A stretch of 64,000 nucleotides of DNA from Planktomarina temperata RCA23 (GTDB lineage Bacteria > Pseudomonadota > Alphaproteobacteria > Rhodobacterales > Rhodobacteraceae): contig NZ_CP003984.1 in NCBI RefSeq assembly GCF_000738435.1, forward strand, positions 2,790,001 through 2,854,000, written 5' to 3'. A program made the position numbers and the translations under genes. Of this stretch, positions 35,544-44,487 are shown piece after piece (within the stretch, counting starts at the first letter, position 1; the number at the start of each line of letters is the position of its first letter). The notes under the pieces were generated by a model. The model saw only the letters and a list, made by a program, of their open reading frames with translations, was not told where the DNA came from and did no database searches.

Positions 35544-35794
35544 TGGCACAGCGCTTTCAAGGTCACAAACAGGGGCCACGGGGTCTACTCACCACTCAGA
35601 GGAAGATCGCGCCCCTTTTACGGAGTGTCGAAGGCAATGAAAAGCCGCTACATGACCGGCGCGGCGCAAAACCCAGCTGGTGGCCAGATAGCTTGCGCCA
35701 CCTTCGCCGCCGCCCTAATCTGCGCCCTATGGCGCCCGCCGCCCGCCTTCACATCAGAGCCAAGCGGATCTGACCCCAGCTTTGGAGCTCCAGC

Positions 35795-36562
35795 ATGGTG
35801 ACATTCTCAGCCAACCTTGGCTTTCTTTGGGCCGATCTGCCTTTGCCCGCCGCCATTCGCGCCGCCAAGGCCGCAGGGTTTGAGGCTGTGGAATGCCATT
35901 GGCCTTACGCCACGCCAAAGGCAGAGATCAGGGCCGCCTTGAAGGAGACAGGGTTTGAAATGTTGGGGCTCAACACGCCTAAATCTGCAGGCGGCATCGG
36001 CCAATTCGGTCTCAGCGCCCTCCCCGGACACGAAGCCCTCGCACGCGCCGTCATTGACCAATCTTTGAGTTTTGCCGACGACATTGGGGCGCGCAGCCTG
36101 CATGTGATGGCCGGTATAGCCTCGGGAGCTGCCGCGCAGGCAAGCTTTTGCGCGGCGCTCACCCATGCATGCCATCAGGCCCAGCAAAGTGGACTCACGA
36201 TTTTGATCGAGCCGCTCAATCGCTACGATGCGCCGGGGTATTTCCTCAATAGCTTAGCGCAGGCCGAAGAGATTATTACATCAGTCAATCAACCCAACCT
36301 CAAATTGATGTTTGATTGCTATCATGTCGAGCGCAGCGAGGGCGATGTCATCACCCAATTGCAGGCGCGACTTCCCCTCATCGGTCACATTCAATTTGCC
36401 TCACTCCCCAACCGCAAAAGTCCCGATCAAGGCACATTGGACTATACACAGGTTTTCGCCGCCATAGAGGCGCTCGGCTGGACCCGCCCCCTAGGCGCCG
36501 AATACCACCCCGATGGGGTCACTGAGAACAGTTTGGATTGGATGCACACTCTCAGGCCTTAA
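35795..36562 (+). CDS. hydroxypyruvate-isomerase-like TIM-barrel protein
   Basis: A 255-residue xylose-isomerase-like TIM barrel. SANLGFLWADLPLPAAI at the start, FEAVECHWPY, LIEPLNRYDAPGYFL (catalytic Glu) and MFDCYHVERSEGD are hallmarks of the Hyi family; GAEYHPDG near the end supplies the second Glu. The likely reaction is isomerisation of hydroxypyruvate/tartronate semialdehyde or a related keto sugar acid. It stands alone between the divergent tsa operon and the tRNA attachment site. Confidence 0.82.
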   Translation: MVTFSANLGFLWADLPLPAAIRAAKAAGFEAVECHWPYATPKAEIRAALKETGFEMLGLNTPKSAGGIGQFGLSALPGHEALARAVIDQSLSFADDIGARSLHVMAGIASGAAAQASFCAALTHACHQAQQSGLTILIEPLNRYDAPGYFLNSLAQAEEIITSVNQPNLKLMFDCYHVERSEGDVITQLQARLPLIGHIQFASLPNRKSPDQGTLDYTQVFAAIEALGWTRPLGAEYHPDGVTENSLDWMHTLRP

Positions 36563-36578
36563 TCACCCGAACAAACGC

Positions 36579-36600
36579 AAAAAGCCACCCAGAGGGCGGC
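36579..36600 (-). terminator. terminator of the former tRNA-Met transcript
   Basis: On the reverse strand GCCGCCC-TCT-GGGTGGC is followed by TTTTT. It lies 25 nt beyond the 3' end of the partial tRNA, as expected for the original tRNA gene. Confidence 0.6.
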
Positions 36601-36624
36601 CATTTGCAATACTATCGAAACACT

Positions 36625-36669
36625 TGGTTGCGGGAGTAGGATTTGAACCTACGACCTTCAGGTTATGAG
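36625..36669 (-). tRNA. 3' half of tRNA-Met(CAT): element attachment site
   Basis: On the reverse strand the 45 bases give an anticodon loop CTCATAA (anticodon CAT), the 3' anticodon strand, variable loop, T arm GTAGG-TTCAAAT-CCTAC, the acceptor 3' strand and CCA. Beyond the anticodon loop the sequence diverges and no 5' half follows, so this is a partial gene. It sits 150 nt upstream of a phage-type integrase, the classical arrangement of an attachment core in a tRNA gene. A rebuilt complete tRNA is expected at the other end of the element; none was found in the window. Confidence 0.85.
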
Positions 36670-36822
36670 TGAGGTGGTATTTATACCTTATGAGATCTAA
36701 TACAGCTTCATTTATCCAAATTTTATCATTGTTTAATGAACCATTTCGAATTGTGATTGTCTGATGCAACTTGATGAGATACCCTCATGTAACACTCACA
36801 ACGTAGCAATAACGCGGCAATA

Positions 36823-38073
36823 ATGCTCACAGACAAACAGATACGAGACGCAAAGCCCAAAGACACAGTTTATCGCTTGCGAGACACGCAATCTGTCGTC
36901 TGCGGCTTCGGCCTGACGATCGCCCCATCAGGCGCGAAGAGTTTCTTCCTGTCGTATACAAGCCCAGAAGACGGCCGGCGTAAGCAGATTAGTTTGGGGA
37001 AGTACCCAGCCACCAAACTCGCTGACGCTCGAAGGTTGGCATTGGAATACCGCGGGCGCATCGATAACGGCACCGACCTCGCGAGAGAAAAACAGCAGGC
37101 GATCGCGCACAATATGGAGCAAAGATCTCTGGGCACATTAGGTGACTTGCTTGAACTGTATATTGCCGATCTTGAAGAAGACGGGAAGCGCACAGCTAAA
37201 GAAGTTAATCGTATCAAAGGAAAGGATATCCCCCAATTTCTACTATCGCGCCCTGCTCATCTCATATCCCGAGATGACGTATTAGATATCCTAGCCGCTA
37301 TCGCGCAAAGAGGGGCAAAGGTTCACTCAGATAACGTTCGCGCCTATTTAAGGGCCGCATTTGAGCTTGGTATTCACGCGCAATCGATGACCAGGTGGCG
37401 CGGGAAAGCCCCCAGATTCAGGATCGAACACAACCCTGTTGCTACAATTAAACGGACGCTTAGCCGAAAGCCAAAAGGACAGCGCGCACTATCAGAGGCC
37501 GAGGTCCGAGAGCTGTGGTGCACAAATCTACTAACGCCACAGATGCATCTTGCACTGAAGTTCATACTGGCAAGCGGCCAACGGGTGGAAGAGGTCCTCC
37601 ATGCAACTTGGGACGAGTTTGATTTAGGAAAGAAATTGTGGACGATCCCGGGAGAACGTCGAAAGACGCGCGGCAAAACTAGCGAACCGCATCTCGTTCC
37701 TTTGGCTGAGCTGCACATACAAATACTCGATGACATCGGCAGAACGACACGCGATCCACGCTTCTTATTTCCGGCACGAGGGACCGGCGGGCCCCGGCGA
37801 TATGACAGCCTCACCAAATCTGTAACGATATTTGTGAAAAATAGTGGAATGCAGTCCTTCTCTGCCCGCGATCTTCGTCGAACTTTCAAAACCCTTGCTG
37901 GTTCAATGAGCATTCCCCTGGAGATGCGCAACAGGCTGCAAGGACACGCCTTAGTGGATGTCGGCAGCGTTTATTACGACAGGTATGATTATCTGGACCA
38001 GAAACGAGAAGCTATGGAGCAGTGGGTTTTGGACCTAGGCAAGATCATTACTACAGCAACCAAAAATGAGTGA
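36823..38073 (+). CDS. P4-type tyrosine-recombinase integrase
   Basis: A 416-residue integrase. The N-terminal Arm domain (LTDKQIRDAKPKDTVYRLRD...GFGLTIAPSGAKSFFL) and ISLGKYPATKLADARRLA are typical of tRNA-targeting P4 integrases. Catalytic residues are the Arg in ASGQRVEEVL, RDLRRTFKTLA, the His in LQGHALV and the Tyr in VGSVYYDRYDY. The first catalytic His of the HxLRRT box is Ala-Arg here, a known variant. It faces away from the attachment site, with the next gene overlapping by 8 bases. It should catalyse integration and, with AlpA, excision. Confidence 0.9.
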   Translation: MLTDKQIRDAKPKDTVYRLRDTQSVVCGFGLTIAPSGAKSFFLSYTSPEDGRRKQISLGKYPATKLADARRLALEYRGRIDNGTDLAREKQQAIAHNMEQRSLGTLGDLLELYIADLEEDGKRTAKEVNRIKGKDIPQFLLSRPAHLISRDDVLDILAAIAQRGAKVHSDNVRAYLRAAFELGIHAQSMTRWRGKAPRFRIEHNPVATIKRTLSRKPKGQRALSEAEVRELWCTNLLTPQMHLALKFILASGQRVEEVLHATWDEFDLGKKLWTIPGERRKTRGKTSEPHLVPLAELHIQILDDIGRTTRDPRFLFPARGTGGPRRYDSLTKSVTIFVKNSGMQSFSARDLRRTFKTLAGSMSIPLEMRNRLQGHALVDVGSVYYDRYDYLDQKREAMEQWVLDLGKIITTATKNE

Positions 38074-38713
38074 GGTGTTAAACAAAATCAATGAAGCAGG
38101 GGCCCTTTGTATCAAGCTCACGCATGCCATTCGTCAAGATGAGGGACCAAAGCCATCTCAATCACAAATCTCTAACGAAATGATCTCAACGGGACTGGAA
38201 CGCATCCGCTGCCTGATCCAGGACATCGACATTGCTTCACTCAATTTTTCAGAAAACGAACATCAGGAAGAACTGATGAAGTTTTCAGCGATCCAAAGTT
38301 TTCTGAAAGTTTTTGAAGAACGGGAGAACGAAATTTATTCTAAGGCGAACCTGGAGATTTTTGGGCTTCAAGTAGACGTACTACACGGAGGTCCTTCTGC
38401 CACAATCTTGGGCGGGCGGAAGGCTGGCAAGAAACTGGGCGTTCAACAACAATACCTGAGAGCCGCAGCTGTACTGCTTTGGAAGTTTCACAAAGCCAAC
38501 AAGGACGAAGAGCTCCTTAACAAACTGATCGCTGATGCTAGAACTGTTATTGGGATTGGGAGCAAAAAGAAGCTAGCCAAAATGATTGATAACCATGATC
38601 AAAATCACGACTTCGATTTGGTGAAAAGTAAATCCCACTTGAGCGTTCATATTCCCGGCATAGAAAATTTAATCAAAAACTACGGATATCGCCGACTTAC
38701 CGATTTTACGTGA
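38066..38713 (+). CDS. hypothetical protein coupled to the integrase
   Basis: A 215-residue soluble, charged and mainly helical protein. It overlaps the integrase stop by 8 bases, so it is co-translated. There is a conserved-looking segment GGRKAGKKLGVQQQYLRAAAVLLWKFH, and no signal peptide or membrane segment. I do not recognise a family. Being fixed behind the integrase suggests a role in element maintenance, but this is only inference. Confidence 0.65.
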   Translation: MSEVLNKINEAGALCIKLTHAIRQDEGPKPSQSQISNEMISTGLERIRCLIQDIDIASLNFSENEHQEELMKFSAIQSFLKVFEERENEIYSKANLEIFGLQVDVLHGGPSATILGGRKAGKKLGVQQQYLRAAAVLLWKFHKANKDEELLNKLIADARTVIGIGSKKKLAKMIDNHDQNHDFDLVKSKSHLSVHIPGIENLIKNYGYRRLTDFT

Positions 38714-38714
38714 T

Positions 38715-38744
38715 TTCCTGAACGCCCCCCATCCCATTCAGGAA
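38715..38744. promoter_or_regulatory. perfect 8-bp inverted repeat before alpA
   Basis: TTCCTGAA (38715-38722) and TTCAGGAA (38737-38744) are perfect mirror arms around a C-rich 14-base spacer. The repeat lies just after the stop of the preceding gene and 49 nt before alpA, so it may be an operator for the excision module or a weak terminator. Confidence 0.45.
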
Positions 38745-38792
38745 GTGACCTGATGCAGTCTCCTCTTAGTCGAACTGAGAAGGAGATATTCG

Positions 38793-38993
38793 ATGAAACC
38801 GCAATTTGTACAATCTGATCTGATGCTAGCAGATGAGGTCGATGCCCGCATTCCATACAGCCGCGCGCATTTATACCGCCTGGAAGACCAGGGCGAATTC
38901 CCAAAGCGCAGACGCATTGGACCCAATCGTGTTGCGTGGATCCGTACTGAAGTCGAGCAATGGCTCGCAAAGCGTATGGAGGAACTGTCATGA
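38793..38993 (+). CDS. AlpA-family excisionase/regulator
   Basis: A 66-residue AlpA-type helix-turn-helix protein: ARIPYSRAHLYRLEDQGEFPKR and VAWIRTEVEQWLAKRMEE are diagnostic. AAGGAG lies 8 nt before the ATG. In P4-like elements AlpA activates or directs integrase-mediated excision. Its stop overlaps the next start (ATGA). Confidence 0.88.
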   Translation: MKPQFVQSDLMLADEVDARIPYSRAHLYRLEDQGEFPKRRRIGPNRVAWIRTEVEQWLAKRMEELS

Positions 38994-39565
38994 GTAAGGA
39001 CCCAGCAAGCAAAACGCGCTTTGATGCGTCAAAGTTCAAAATGAAGAGCATGGATGCCAACGATCCTGTCGCACAAAAGGTTATAATCAGGCTACCGATT
39101 AAGAAGCCGCACAAGGAAGAATTTGTCAGGTGCCTTTCCAGTGACGAATATCAGATCTCATGCGGCATATATCAGCCAAAGGATGAGGAGCGCATCTATT
39201 TGGTCGCGCCTGACATTGCTCATCTTTTTGGTACAAGCGTAAAACACGTGTCCCTGTGCTTAGGAATGAACAGACAAGGGAAGGTTTTTCTTTGGCCAGT
39301 TCCTCTACCGCCCGAAGAAGGTAAAGAAAATCAGTATCACCAAACGCACCGCGAGATAGCCGAGGTCGCGGTGCATAGCTGGGTGAAGATGCAAGCCGAT
39401 ACCAGTGGCGGTTTCTACGACTATCACGTCGCAGTGGGCAAGCTATCAGAACCAGTGTGGCCCACGACACCATTTGAAGACCTATTAGAGATAGCTTTTG
39501 GAAGCTCTGGGGTCATTGAAGATCGCGATCACCCCACTCTGCGCCAATTAGAAGGGCGGGACTGA
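38990..39565 (+). CDS. hypothetical island protein upstream of the DNA polymerase
   Basis: A 191-residue protein beginning MSKDPASKTRFDASKFK after GGAGG, with its ATG overlapping the alpA stop. Its stop overlaps the start of the polymerase gene by one base. It contains IYQPKDEERIYLVAPDIAHLF and VFLWPVPLPPEEGKENQ, WVKMQAD and an acidic C-terminus. No known family is recognised. Tight coupling suggests it works with the polymerase, perhaps as an accessory DNA-binding protein. Confidence 0.65.
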   Translation: MSKDPASKTRFDASKFKMKSMDANDPVAQKVIIRLPIKKPHKEEFVRCLSSDEYQISCGIYQPKDEERIYLVAPDIAHLFGTSVKHVSLCLGMNRQGKVFLWPVPLPPEEGKENQYHQTHREIAEVAVHSWVKMQADTSGGFYDYHVAVGKLSEPVWPTTPFEDLLEIAFGSSGVIEDRDHPTLRQLEGRD

Positions 39566-41313
39566 TGTACACAAACAGTGCCAACCTACCCTTTCGAAAG
39601 ATCCTTTCGATCGATTTTGAATACTGTGGTGCAGATGGCGAGGTACCAAAAATCGTTTGTATGGTTATCCAAGATCTCCGATCAGGCGTAGTGAGCAGAT
39701 ATTGGCGTGATGATCTGGGCAAAATGAACACTCCCCCGTTTGAAACGGGGGAGGATGTTGCCATCGTTAGCTACTTTGCGCCCGCAGAGGTGCAGAGCAT
39801 GGTTGCCCTATCTTGGACTATCAACGTGTCGGTCATTGACCTGTTCGCAGAATTCCGATGCCAAACGAACGGTGATCCTAACGTTGGCAGAAAATCACTG
39901 GTCAGTGCTCTACAGTTCTATGGGCTGAAGCAATTTGTCCCTGAAGAAAAAGACAGCATGCGCGATCTGATTCTGTCTGGAGGTCCGTGGTCCGAGGCTC
40001 AACGCTCTGCAATCTTGGATTACTGTCAGCAGGACGTCATTGCACTTGGTCCTTTGTTAGATGCGATGCTGAAACGTGCACCTTGGTCCGAGCTACAGTT
40101 TAATCAGGCCATACTGCGCGGGCGATACATGAAAGCAGTTGGGGCCATGCAACACCGCGGCATTCCAATAGATTTAGACATGTTCGACAAGCTGAACGCT
40201 AACTGGGAGGACATAAAGCTAAACCTCATCGAAAATGTAGACGCTCAGTATGGTGTCTACGTCGATGGCCGTTTTAAGGAGGCTTTGTTTCAGTCCTATC
40301 TCGCGCATGGGACGATTCCTTGGCCTCGGCTGGATAGTGGTCGCCTCGCGCTTGATCGCAACACCTTCAGTAACATGAGTAAGCGTTATCCTATCGTGCA
40401 GCCATTACATGAACTGCGGAAAACATTAGGTGAATTCAAGCTGAATAACCTCGCAGTTGGGCGAGATGGACGAAACCGAACGCTCCTATCGCCCCTCGCC
40501 GCAAAGACGGGTCGCAACCAACCGAGCACCACTAAATTCATATTTGGTCCTGCAAAATGGATACGTGGCTTAATCAAGCCCACTGAGGGGGCGGCTTTGG
40601 CCTATTGTGATTGGTCTTCGCAAGAAATTGCGATCGCCGCTGCGCTCTCAGACGACGACCTCCTTTGGGCGGCTTATCAGAGTGGCGATCCTTATATTGC
40701 ATTTGCAATCCAGGCGGGTCTAGCGCCGCCAGGGGCAACGAAAGATACCCACAAAGGCATCCGTAACCGCTGTAAGTCGGTGGTTCTGGGCACCAACTAT
40801 GGCATGAGCGCCTATGGTGTGGCTCAGGCCGCTAAGATCCACGAACTGGAAGCGAAGTCGCTGCTCCAAAAGCACCGCGAGACCTATCGTAAGTTTTGGG
40901 CCTGGGCCGAAAACAACAAAGATCGTGGATTGCTCGGCTTCAAATTGGAAACCTGCTTCGGCTGGCCCATCCAAGTGACCGCAGGTGATGTAAAGGCCAA
41001 TACTTTCTTGAACTGGCCAATGCAGGCGCATGGCGCAGAGATGATGCGTATTGCCTCTATCCTTGCGGTAGAGCGCGATATCAAACTCTGCGCTCCGATA
41101 CATGACGCTCTTCTGATTGAGGCACCCAGTGATCAAATAGATTCAGAGGTCGTAAGACTGAAAGAATGTATGTCAGAAGCCAGTGAGGCAGTCTTGGGCG
41201 CGGGTAAAATTTGCAGGGTTGATGCAGATATCGTCCGCCATCCAGATCGCTACATGGACGAACATGGCCAACAAATGTGGGACCAAATCATGGGTCTCAT
41301 GGATAGAACTTAA
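39565..41313 (+). CDS. family-A DNA polymerase with 3'-5' exonuclease domain, element-borne
   Basis: A 582-residue DNA polymerase I-like enzyme. An N-terminal DEDDy exonuclease (about 10-180) has ILSIDFEYCG as Exo I and YCQQDVIALG as Exo III. The polymerase palm has motif A AYCDWSSQEIAIAAALS (catalytic Asp), motif B RNRCKSVVLGTNYGMS and motif C APIHDALLIEAP. Motif C is HDA rather than the usual HDE; the metal-binding Asp remains. The 5' nuclease of cellular Pol I is absent. It is encoded within a tRNA-integrated element, downstream of AlpA. It probably serves replication or repair of the element. Confidence 0.9.
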   Translation: MYTNSANLPFRKILSIDFEYCGADGEVPKIVCMVIQDLRSGVVSRYWRDDLGKMNTPPFETGEDVAIVSYFAPAEVQSMVALSWTINVSVIDLFAEFRCQTNGDPNVGRKSLVSALQFYGLKQFVPEEKDSMRDLILSGGPWSEAQRSAILDYCQQDVIALGPLLDAMLKRAPWSELQFNQAILRGRYMKAVGAMQHRGIPIDLDMFDKLNANWEDIKLNLIENVDAQYGVYVDGRFKEALFQSYLAHGTIPWPRLDSGRLALDRNTFSNMSKRYPIVQPLHELRKTLGEFKLNNLAVGRDGRNRTLLSPLAAKTGRNQPSTTKFIFGPAKWIRGLIKPTEGAALAYCDWSSQEIAIAAALSDDDLLWAAYQSGDPYIAFAIQAGLAPPGATKDTHKGIRNRCKSVVLGTNYGMSAYGVAQAAKIHELEAKSLLQKHRETYRKFWAWAENNKDRGLLGFKLETCFGWPIQVTAGDVKANTFLNWPMQAHGAEMMRIASILAVERDIKLCAPIHDALLIEAPSDQIDSEVVRLKECMSEASEAVLGAGKICRVDADIVRHPDRYMDEHGQQMWDQIMGLMDRT

Positions 41314-41412
41314 GGATAACCAACGCGGTTTCCGCGGGACACCTACGCGCGTTCAGCGGCACCGTATCTATATCCTTATTATTCTCCTTTAATATAAATA
41401 TGGGGTAGTAAT

Positions 41413-41748
41413 ATGAGCCATATGAGAGCCGCTCAGAGAGCCAAACGGGATGCACTGTTCCTAAAAGGACCTGTTAAATTTGGGTGCATAAGACAGAACA
41501 TTCCCGATCCAACATCAAGGCTGATCTTGGTAGCCTGGGCATTTATGAGAATGTCTACGCCCGAAGTTTCAAAAGTCACATTAACAGCCCAGGTGTGGGA
41601 TTGTGCAGGGATCGAGAGCCCAGATCAGCGGTCTAGGGTCTTGAAAAAGATTGATCAGCATTGTCCGGGCTACTGGGTTGAGCGGCGCGAGGGTCGAACG
41701 GCCGTGTTACACAAAGGCAAAGACCCCAATGAAATTGGGCCCGAATGA
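41413..41748 (+). CDS. winged-helix-like island protein
   Basis: A 111-residue basic protein. The C-terminal half, LTAQVWDCAGIESPDQRSRVLKKIDQ followed by GYWVERREGRTAVLHKG, is compatible with a small winged helix. A truncated homologue is at 9142-9336. GGGGTAG precedes the ATG. The gene converges on an HGGxSTG gene across a 150-nt gap with a strong inverted repeat. Function is unknown. Confidence 0.6.
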   Translation: MSHMRAAQRAKRDALFLKGPVKFGCIRQNIPDPTSRLILVAWAFMRMSTPEVSKVTLTAQVWDCAGIESPDQRSRVLKKIDQHCPGYWVERREGRTAVLHKGKDPNEIGPE

Positions 41749-41764
41749 ATTTGTTGGACAAACA

Positions 41765-41807
41765 ATCAAGGCCCATGGACCAAGGACCAAGGACCACGGG
41801 CCTTGAT
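41765..41807. repeat. heptamer repeats within a perfect hairpin between convergent genes
   Basis: ATCAAGGCCC (41765-41774) and GGGCCTTGAT (41798-41807) are perfect 10-bp mirror arms. The loop consists of GGACCAA units in tandem. The hairpin may terminate both convergent genes. Further units lie at 41873-41895 and 42432. Confidence 0.65.
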
Positions 41808-41897
41808 CTGGGGTGCCCCCCTTCTGCGTTCTGGCTGTCTGCTATCACGCTTTGCTGCAGTAACCCCGGCCTAAGGATCGTGAACCTTGGACCTCGG

Positions 41898-42257
41898 CTA
41901 TAGTTTCCAATCTTTGCGCCAGTTTCGATCTAGGATACCCTGTTCAACTAAACTTTTTTCAATTTGCTTGATCTCTGAACGGACTGCGCGCCCGACCTCA
42001 GCGCGTTTTTTGGCAGCCTGGCGCTTTTCTTTTGTAAATCGCCCGTGAGTAGTGTGGAGTGCCGCGATTTTATCCTTGCCGGCTTGGGTGCGAGGTCCTG
42101 TAGATTTGCCGCCGTGCCTCGTACATCTGCCCGTCAGCTTCACTGCTGGACGCTGACATGCGCCACCAGCTTTGGTTCGTGCACCACAGCGGACTCCAGG
42201 CCAATCAGGGCCAAAACGCGTCTTTAACCCAATTTTAACGTTATCTTTTGTTAACAT
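41898..42257 (-). CDS. HGGxSTG-domain protein, element copy
   Basis: A 119-residue protein beginning MLTKDNVKIGLKTRFGPDWPG; an ATG 12 codons upstream (42293) is possible. It has the Cys/His module RCGARTKAGGACQRPA and RCTRHGGKSTGPRT and a basic helical tail, clearly homologous to the protein at 9357-9713. The module may bind zinc. It is often found on mobile elements, and its function is unknown. Confidence 0.72.
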   Translation of the reverse strand: MLTKDNVKIGLKTRFGPDWPGVRCGARTKAGGACQRPAVKLTGRCTRHGGKSTGPRTQAGKDKIAALHTTHGRFTKEKRQAAKKRAEVGRAVRSEIKQIEKSLVEQGILDRNWRKDWKL

Positions 42258-42825
42258 TCGAAACACCCCTATATGAGTGTTATAAAATAACATAAATCAC
42301 GATGCAGCACGAGGGCGCACACTTAGTTGAAATAACGCCACCAAAGGTTGCGCAGATCCTTGCTCAGGTTAGCCAGGCTCACGGGTCCGCTACTCAACCC
42401 GCTTAACTTCGCGCGTTAATTGTCGATAACCTTGGACCTCTGAAAATGACAGTCTGGGCCATAAATCCATGATTTGGGTTTGGGATTAATTTTGCTCAGC
42501 GGCATCTGCTTGTGAGGATTAATAAGAGCCCAAATTGAACGCAGTGACTAGCAATGTGTAGCTTGATCCAGGGACAGCCCCTAAGCAAAATCTTCCAACC
42601 TCAACTATGAGCATGCAATGCCAACAATAAGTTCAAGGAGCGTGGTCCAGTTCCCTCACCTCTTGGCGCAATATCTCTACTTTAGGCATTGGACTAAAGC
42701 AGTCATTAATTCAAATCGCCGCGAAGGGCTGCTTAGAGCCCATAGTGACGATGTCATCAATCGTATCAAATGACCGCTTCTGACGACATGGCCTCTATTC
42801 ATCTGGCGCAATCGGCTCTCAGCGA
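42258..42825. other. gap between the integrative element and the catabolic locus
   Basis: A 568-base region without a supported gene. It holds one more GGACC unit (near 42432). No tRNA-like attachment core was found here, so the right border of the element is not placed. Confidence 0.5.
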
Positions 42826-43914
42826 TCAGAGAACCAGCTTCACATCCGCGGCATCAAAGACGTCATAGTCAAGTTGTCGCAACATATCAATTAGATCGAC
42901 AAAGACCCAGTTCTCAACCAATAAATCGCCCTCGCGTCGCCACCAGTCAGCCACGCGCGCGGTAAACATCTGACCCTCGGCTTTGACGCCCAGCCAGTCC
43001 TTTGCAAGATGGCCTCCGTGGGATGGCCAACCTCCGGAAGCAACATAGTTGCCGTCACCAAATCGGGTGAAGTGGCCTTTGACGGCGAGATCCAGATCCG
43101 ATCCGACGGGGCAGGTCATCATGGCTTCGCCTTTGCGGCGCGGATCAAAAACACTCTCATATGGCATCTGGAAACGAGCAAAACCTTCGAGACCGATGTA
43201 ACTTCCATAGCCTGCTGGCCCGTACCACATCATGTTTTGGTGCCAGTAGGGCCGCCATGCTTCATCTTCTGTATAAAGCTGTTTGAGCATATCGAAGACC
43301 ATGTTGACACTTTTTTCGCTCTCTGAAGCATCCTGCAGGTCCATGATAAGACCATCCCCAGTAATCGGACCCGGGATGAAAAATTCTTCGCCAACGCTGG
43401 CAACGGTGAGTGGCCAGCGGCCGATCTGACGTAGAAGATCTATCAAATCGACGAATATGTAGCTTTCGATAGCACGGCCATCTTCCATCCGGTGGAACTC
43501 GCCATAGCGGAGAAAGATAACCTGGCCTGTGGCTGGTATCCCCATCCAATCCTTTTGGAAGCTGCCAACATAGTGGCCGTGCCCAGTCACCCAGTCGCCG
43601 CCTTTGGCGTGGCCTGCGAAAAGAAGGTCCGTGCGGCGATAAAGATCGGGCATCGCGGTGAGGAGCGGTTGAAAGAACGTGTCGATCATCCCCGCAGAAC
43701 CGCTGAGGAGATCAAAGGGTGCTGAAATGTTGATCTGTGCATCTGCGCTGAAAAACGTCTTAGAGGCATCTCCGGCGAGATTGGCTGCGTCCAGACGCAG
43801 TTTGTCGCAATAGGATTTATATTGGAGTTTATTCGCTTGATGAATGGAAGAAGCGCCACTTTGACGCCGGGCGTCCGCCGGTGCGTACACAGGTGCATTA
43901 TCGTGGAATATCAT
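42826..43914 (-). CDS. tandem SnoaL/NTF2-like protein A
   Basis: A 362-residue protein with two SnoaL/NTF2-like domains (about 45-185 and 205-350). Each has the cone-fold pattern of WYGPAGYGSYIGLEGFARFQ and a closing strand-helix DLLVENWVFVDLIDMLRQLDYD. No signal peptide is seen, so it is likely cytoplasmic. Three further proteins of this build lie at 44964, 51934 and 54730. SnoaL-type domains can act as cyclases, isomerases, dehydratases or binding proteins. It is the most distal gene of the leftward arm. AAAAGGA precedes the ATG. The substrate is unknown. Confidence 0.8.
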   Translation of the reverse strand: MIFHDNAPVYAPADARRQSGASSIHQANKLQYKSYCDKLRLDAANLAGDASKTFFSADAQINISAPFDLLSGSAGMIDTFFQPLLTAMPDLYRRTDLLFAGHAKGGDWVTGHGHYVGSFQKDWMGIPATGQVIFLRYGEFHRMEDGRAIESYIFVDLIDLLRQIGRWPLTVASVGEEFFIPGPITGDGLIMDLQDASESEKSVNMVFDMLKQLYTEDEAWRPYWHQNMMWYGPAGYGSYIGLEGFARFQMPYESVFDPRRKGEAMMTCPVGSDLDLAVKGHFTRFGDGNYVASGGWPSHGGHLAKDWLGVKAEGQMFTARVADWWRREGDLLVENWVFVDLIDMLRQLDYDVFDAADVKLVL

Positions 43915-44487
43915 GACGTAGTCCTTTTGAGATGATTTGAATTGTTAGGCTGCGTGATCAATCGGGATGCACGGACCCGCACGCATTCTAGCAAAAGGTA
44001 TTCTACCTGGTCGCTTTGAACGAGCGGCCATCAGATTCATCGATGCGTTAAAGCATTTCGCATGAACAGACTGAGCATTAGAATTATCCATTCAGAAATG
44101 ATAGACCAGCGATGCGCTTTTGCAAGTGAAAGTGCTCCTGCGGGATTTCCTAAAGCAGCTGTCTCGGCTTGGGAAGCTAATGACGGCTTCGTCCGCACAC
44201 CGACGTTTGACCCGATAAAATGCTGCGCAATGGATGAAAGTCCACTTCGACGGGCCGCAGCGCAGCATGTTGACTAGGTGATGGAGGTCGGCTTTGGGCC
44301 GGGCACGTCGGTCGGAATGGCCTTTGGTGCGAAGATTATGCCGCAGCGCGGAAGGCCGCTGTGAGCCCATACTGTGAATTTGATTTTCTCGCTGCATGCG
44401 CGCGCAGCGTAATAAATGCTGCGTGATCGAAAAACCCGACGACGCCAAGCAGCGGAAAAACCGGCCATTCATACAATCCGCAGCTCC
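43915..44487. other. gap with no supported gene
   Basis: A 573-base gap between tandem-NTF2 gene A and the decayed VOC gene. Open frames on both strands (such as 44092-44472) show no motifs or ribosome sites. It may hold a promoter for gene A and debris of a lost gene. Confidence 0.45.
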
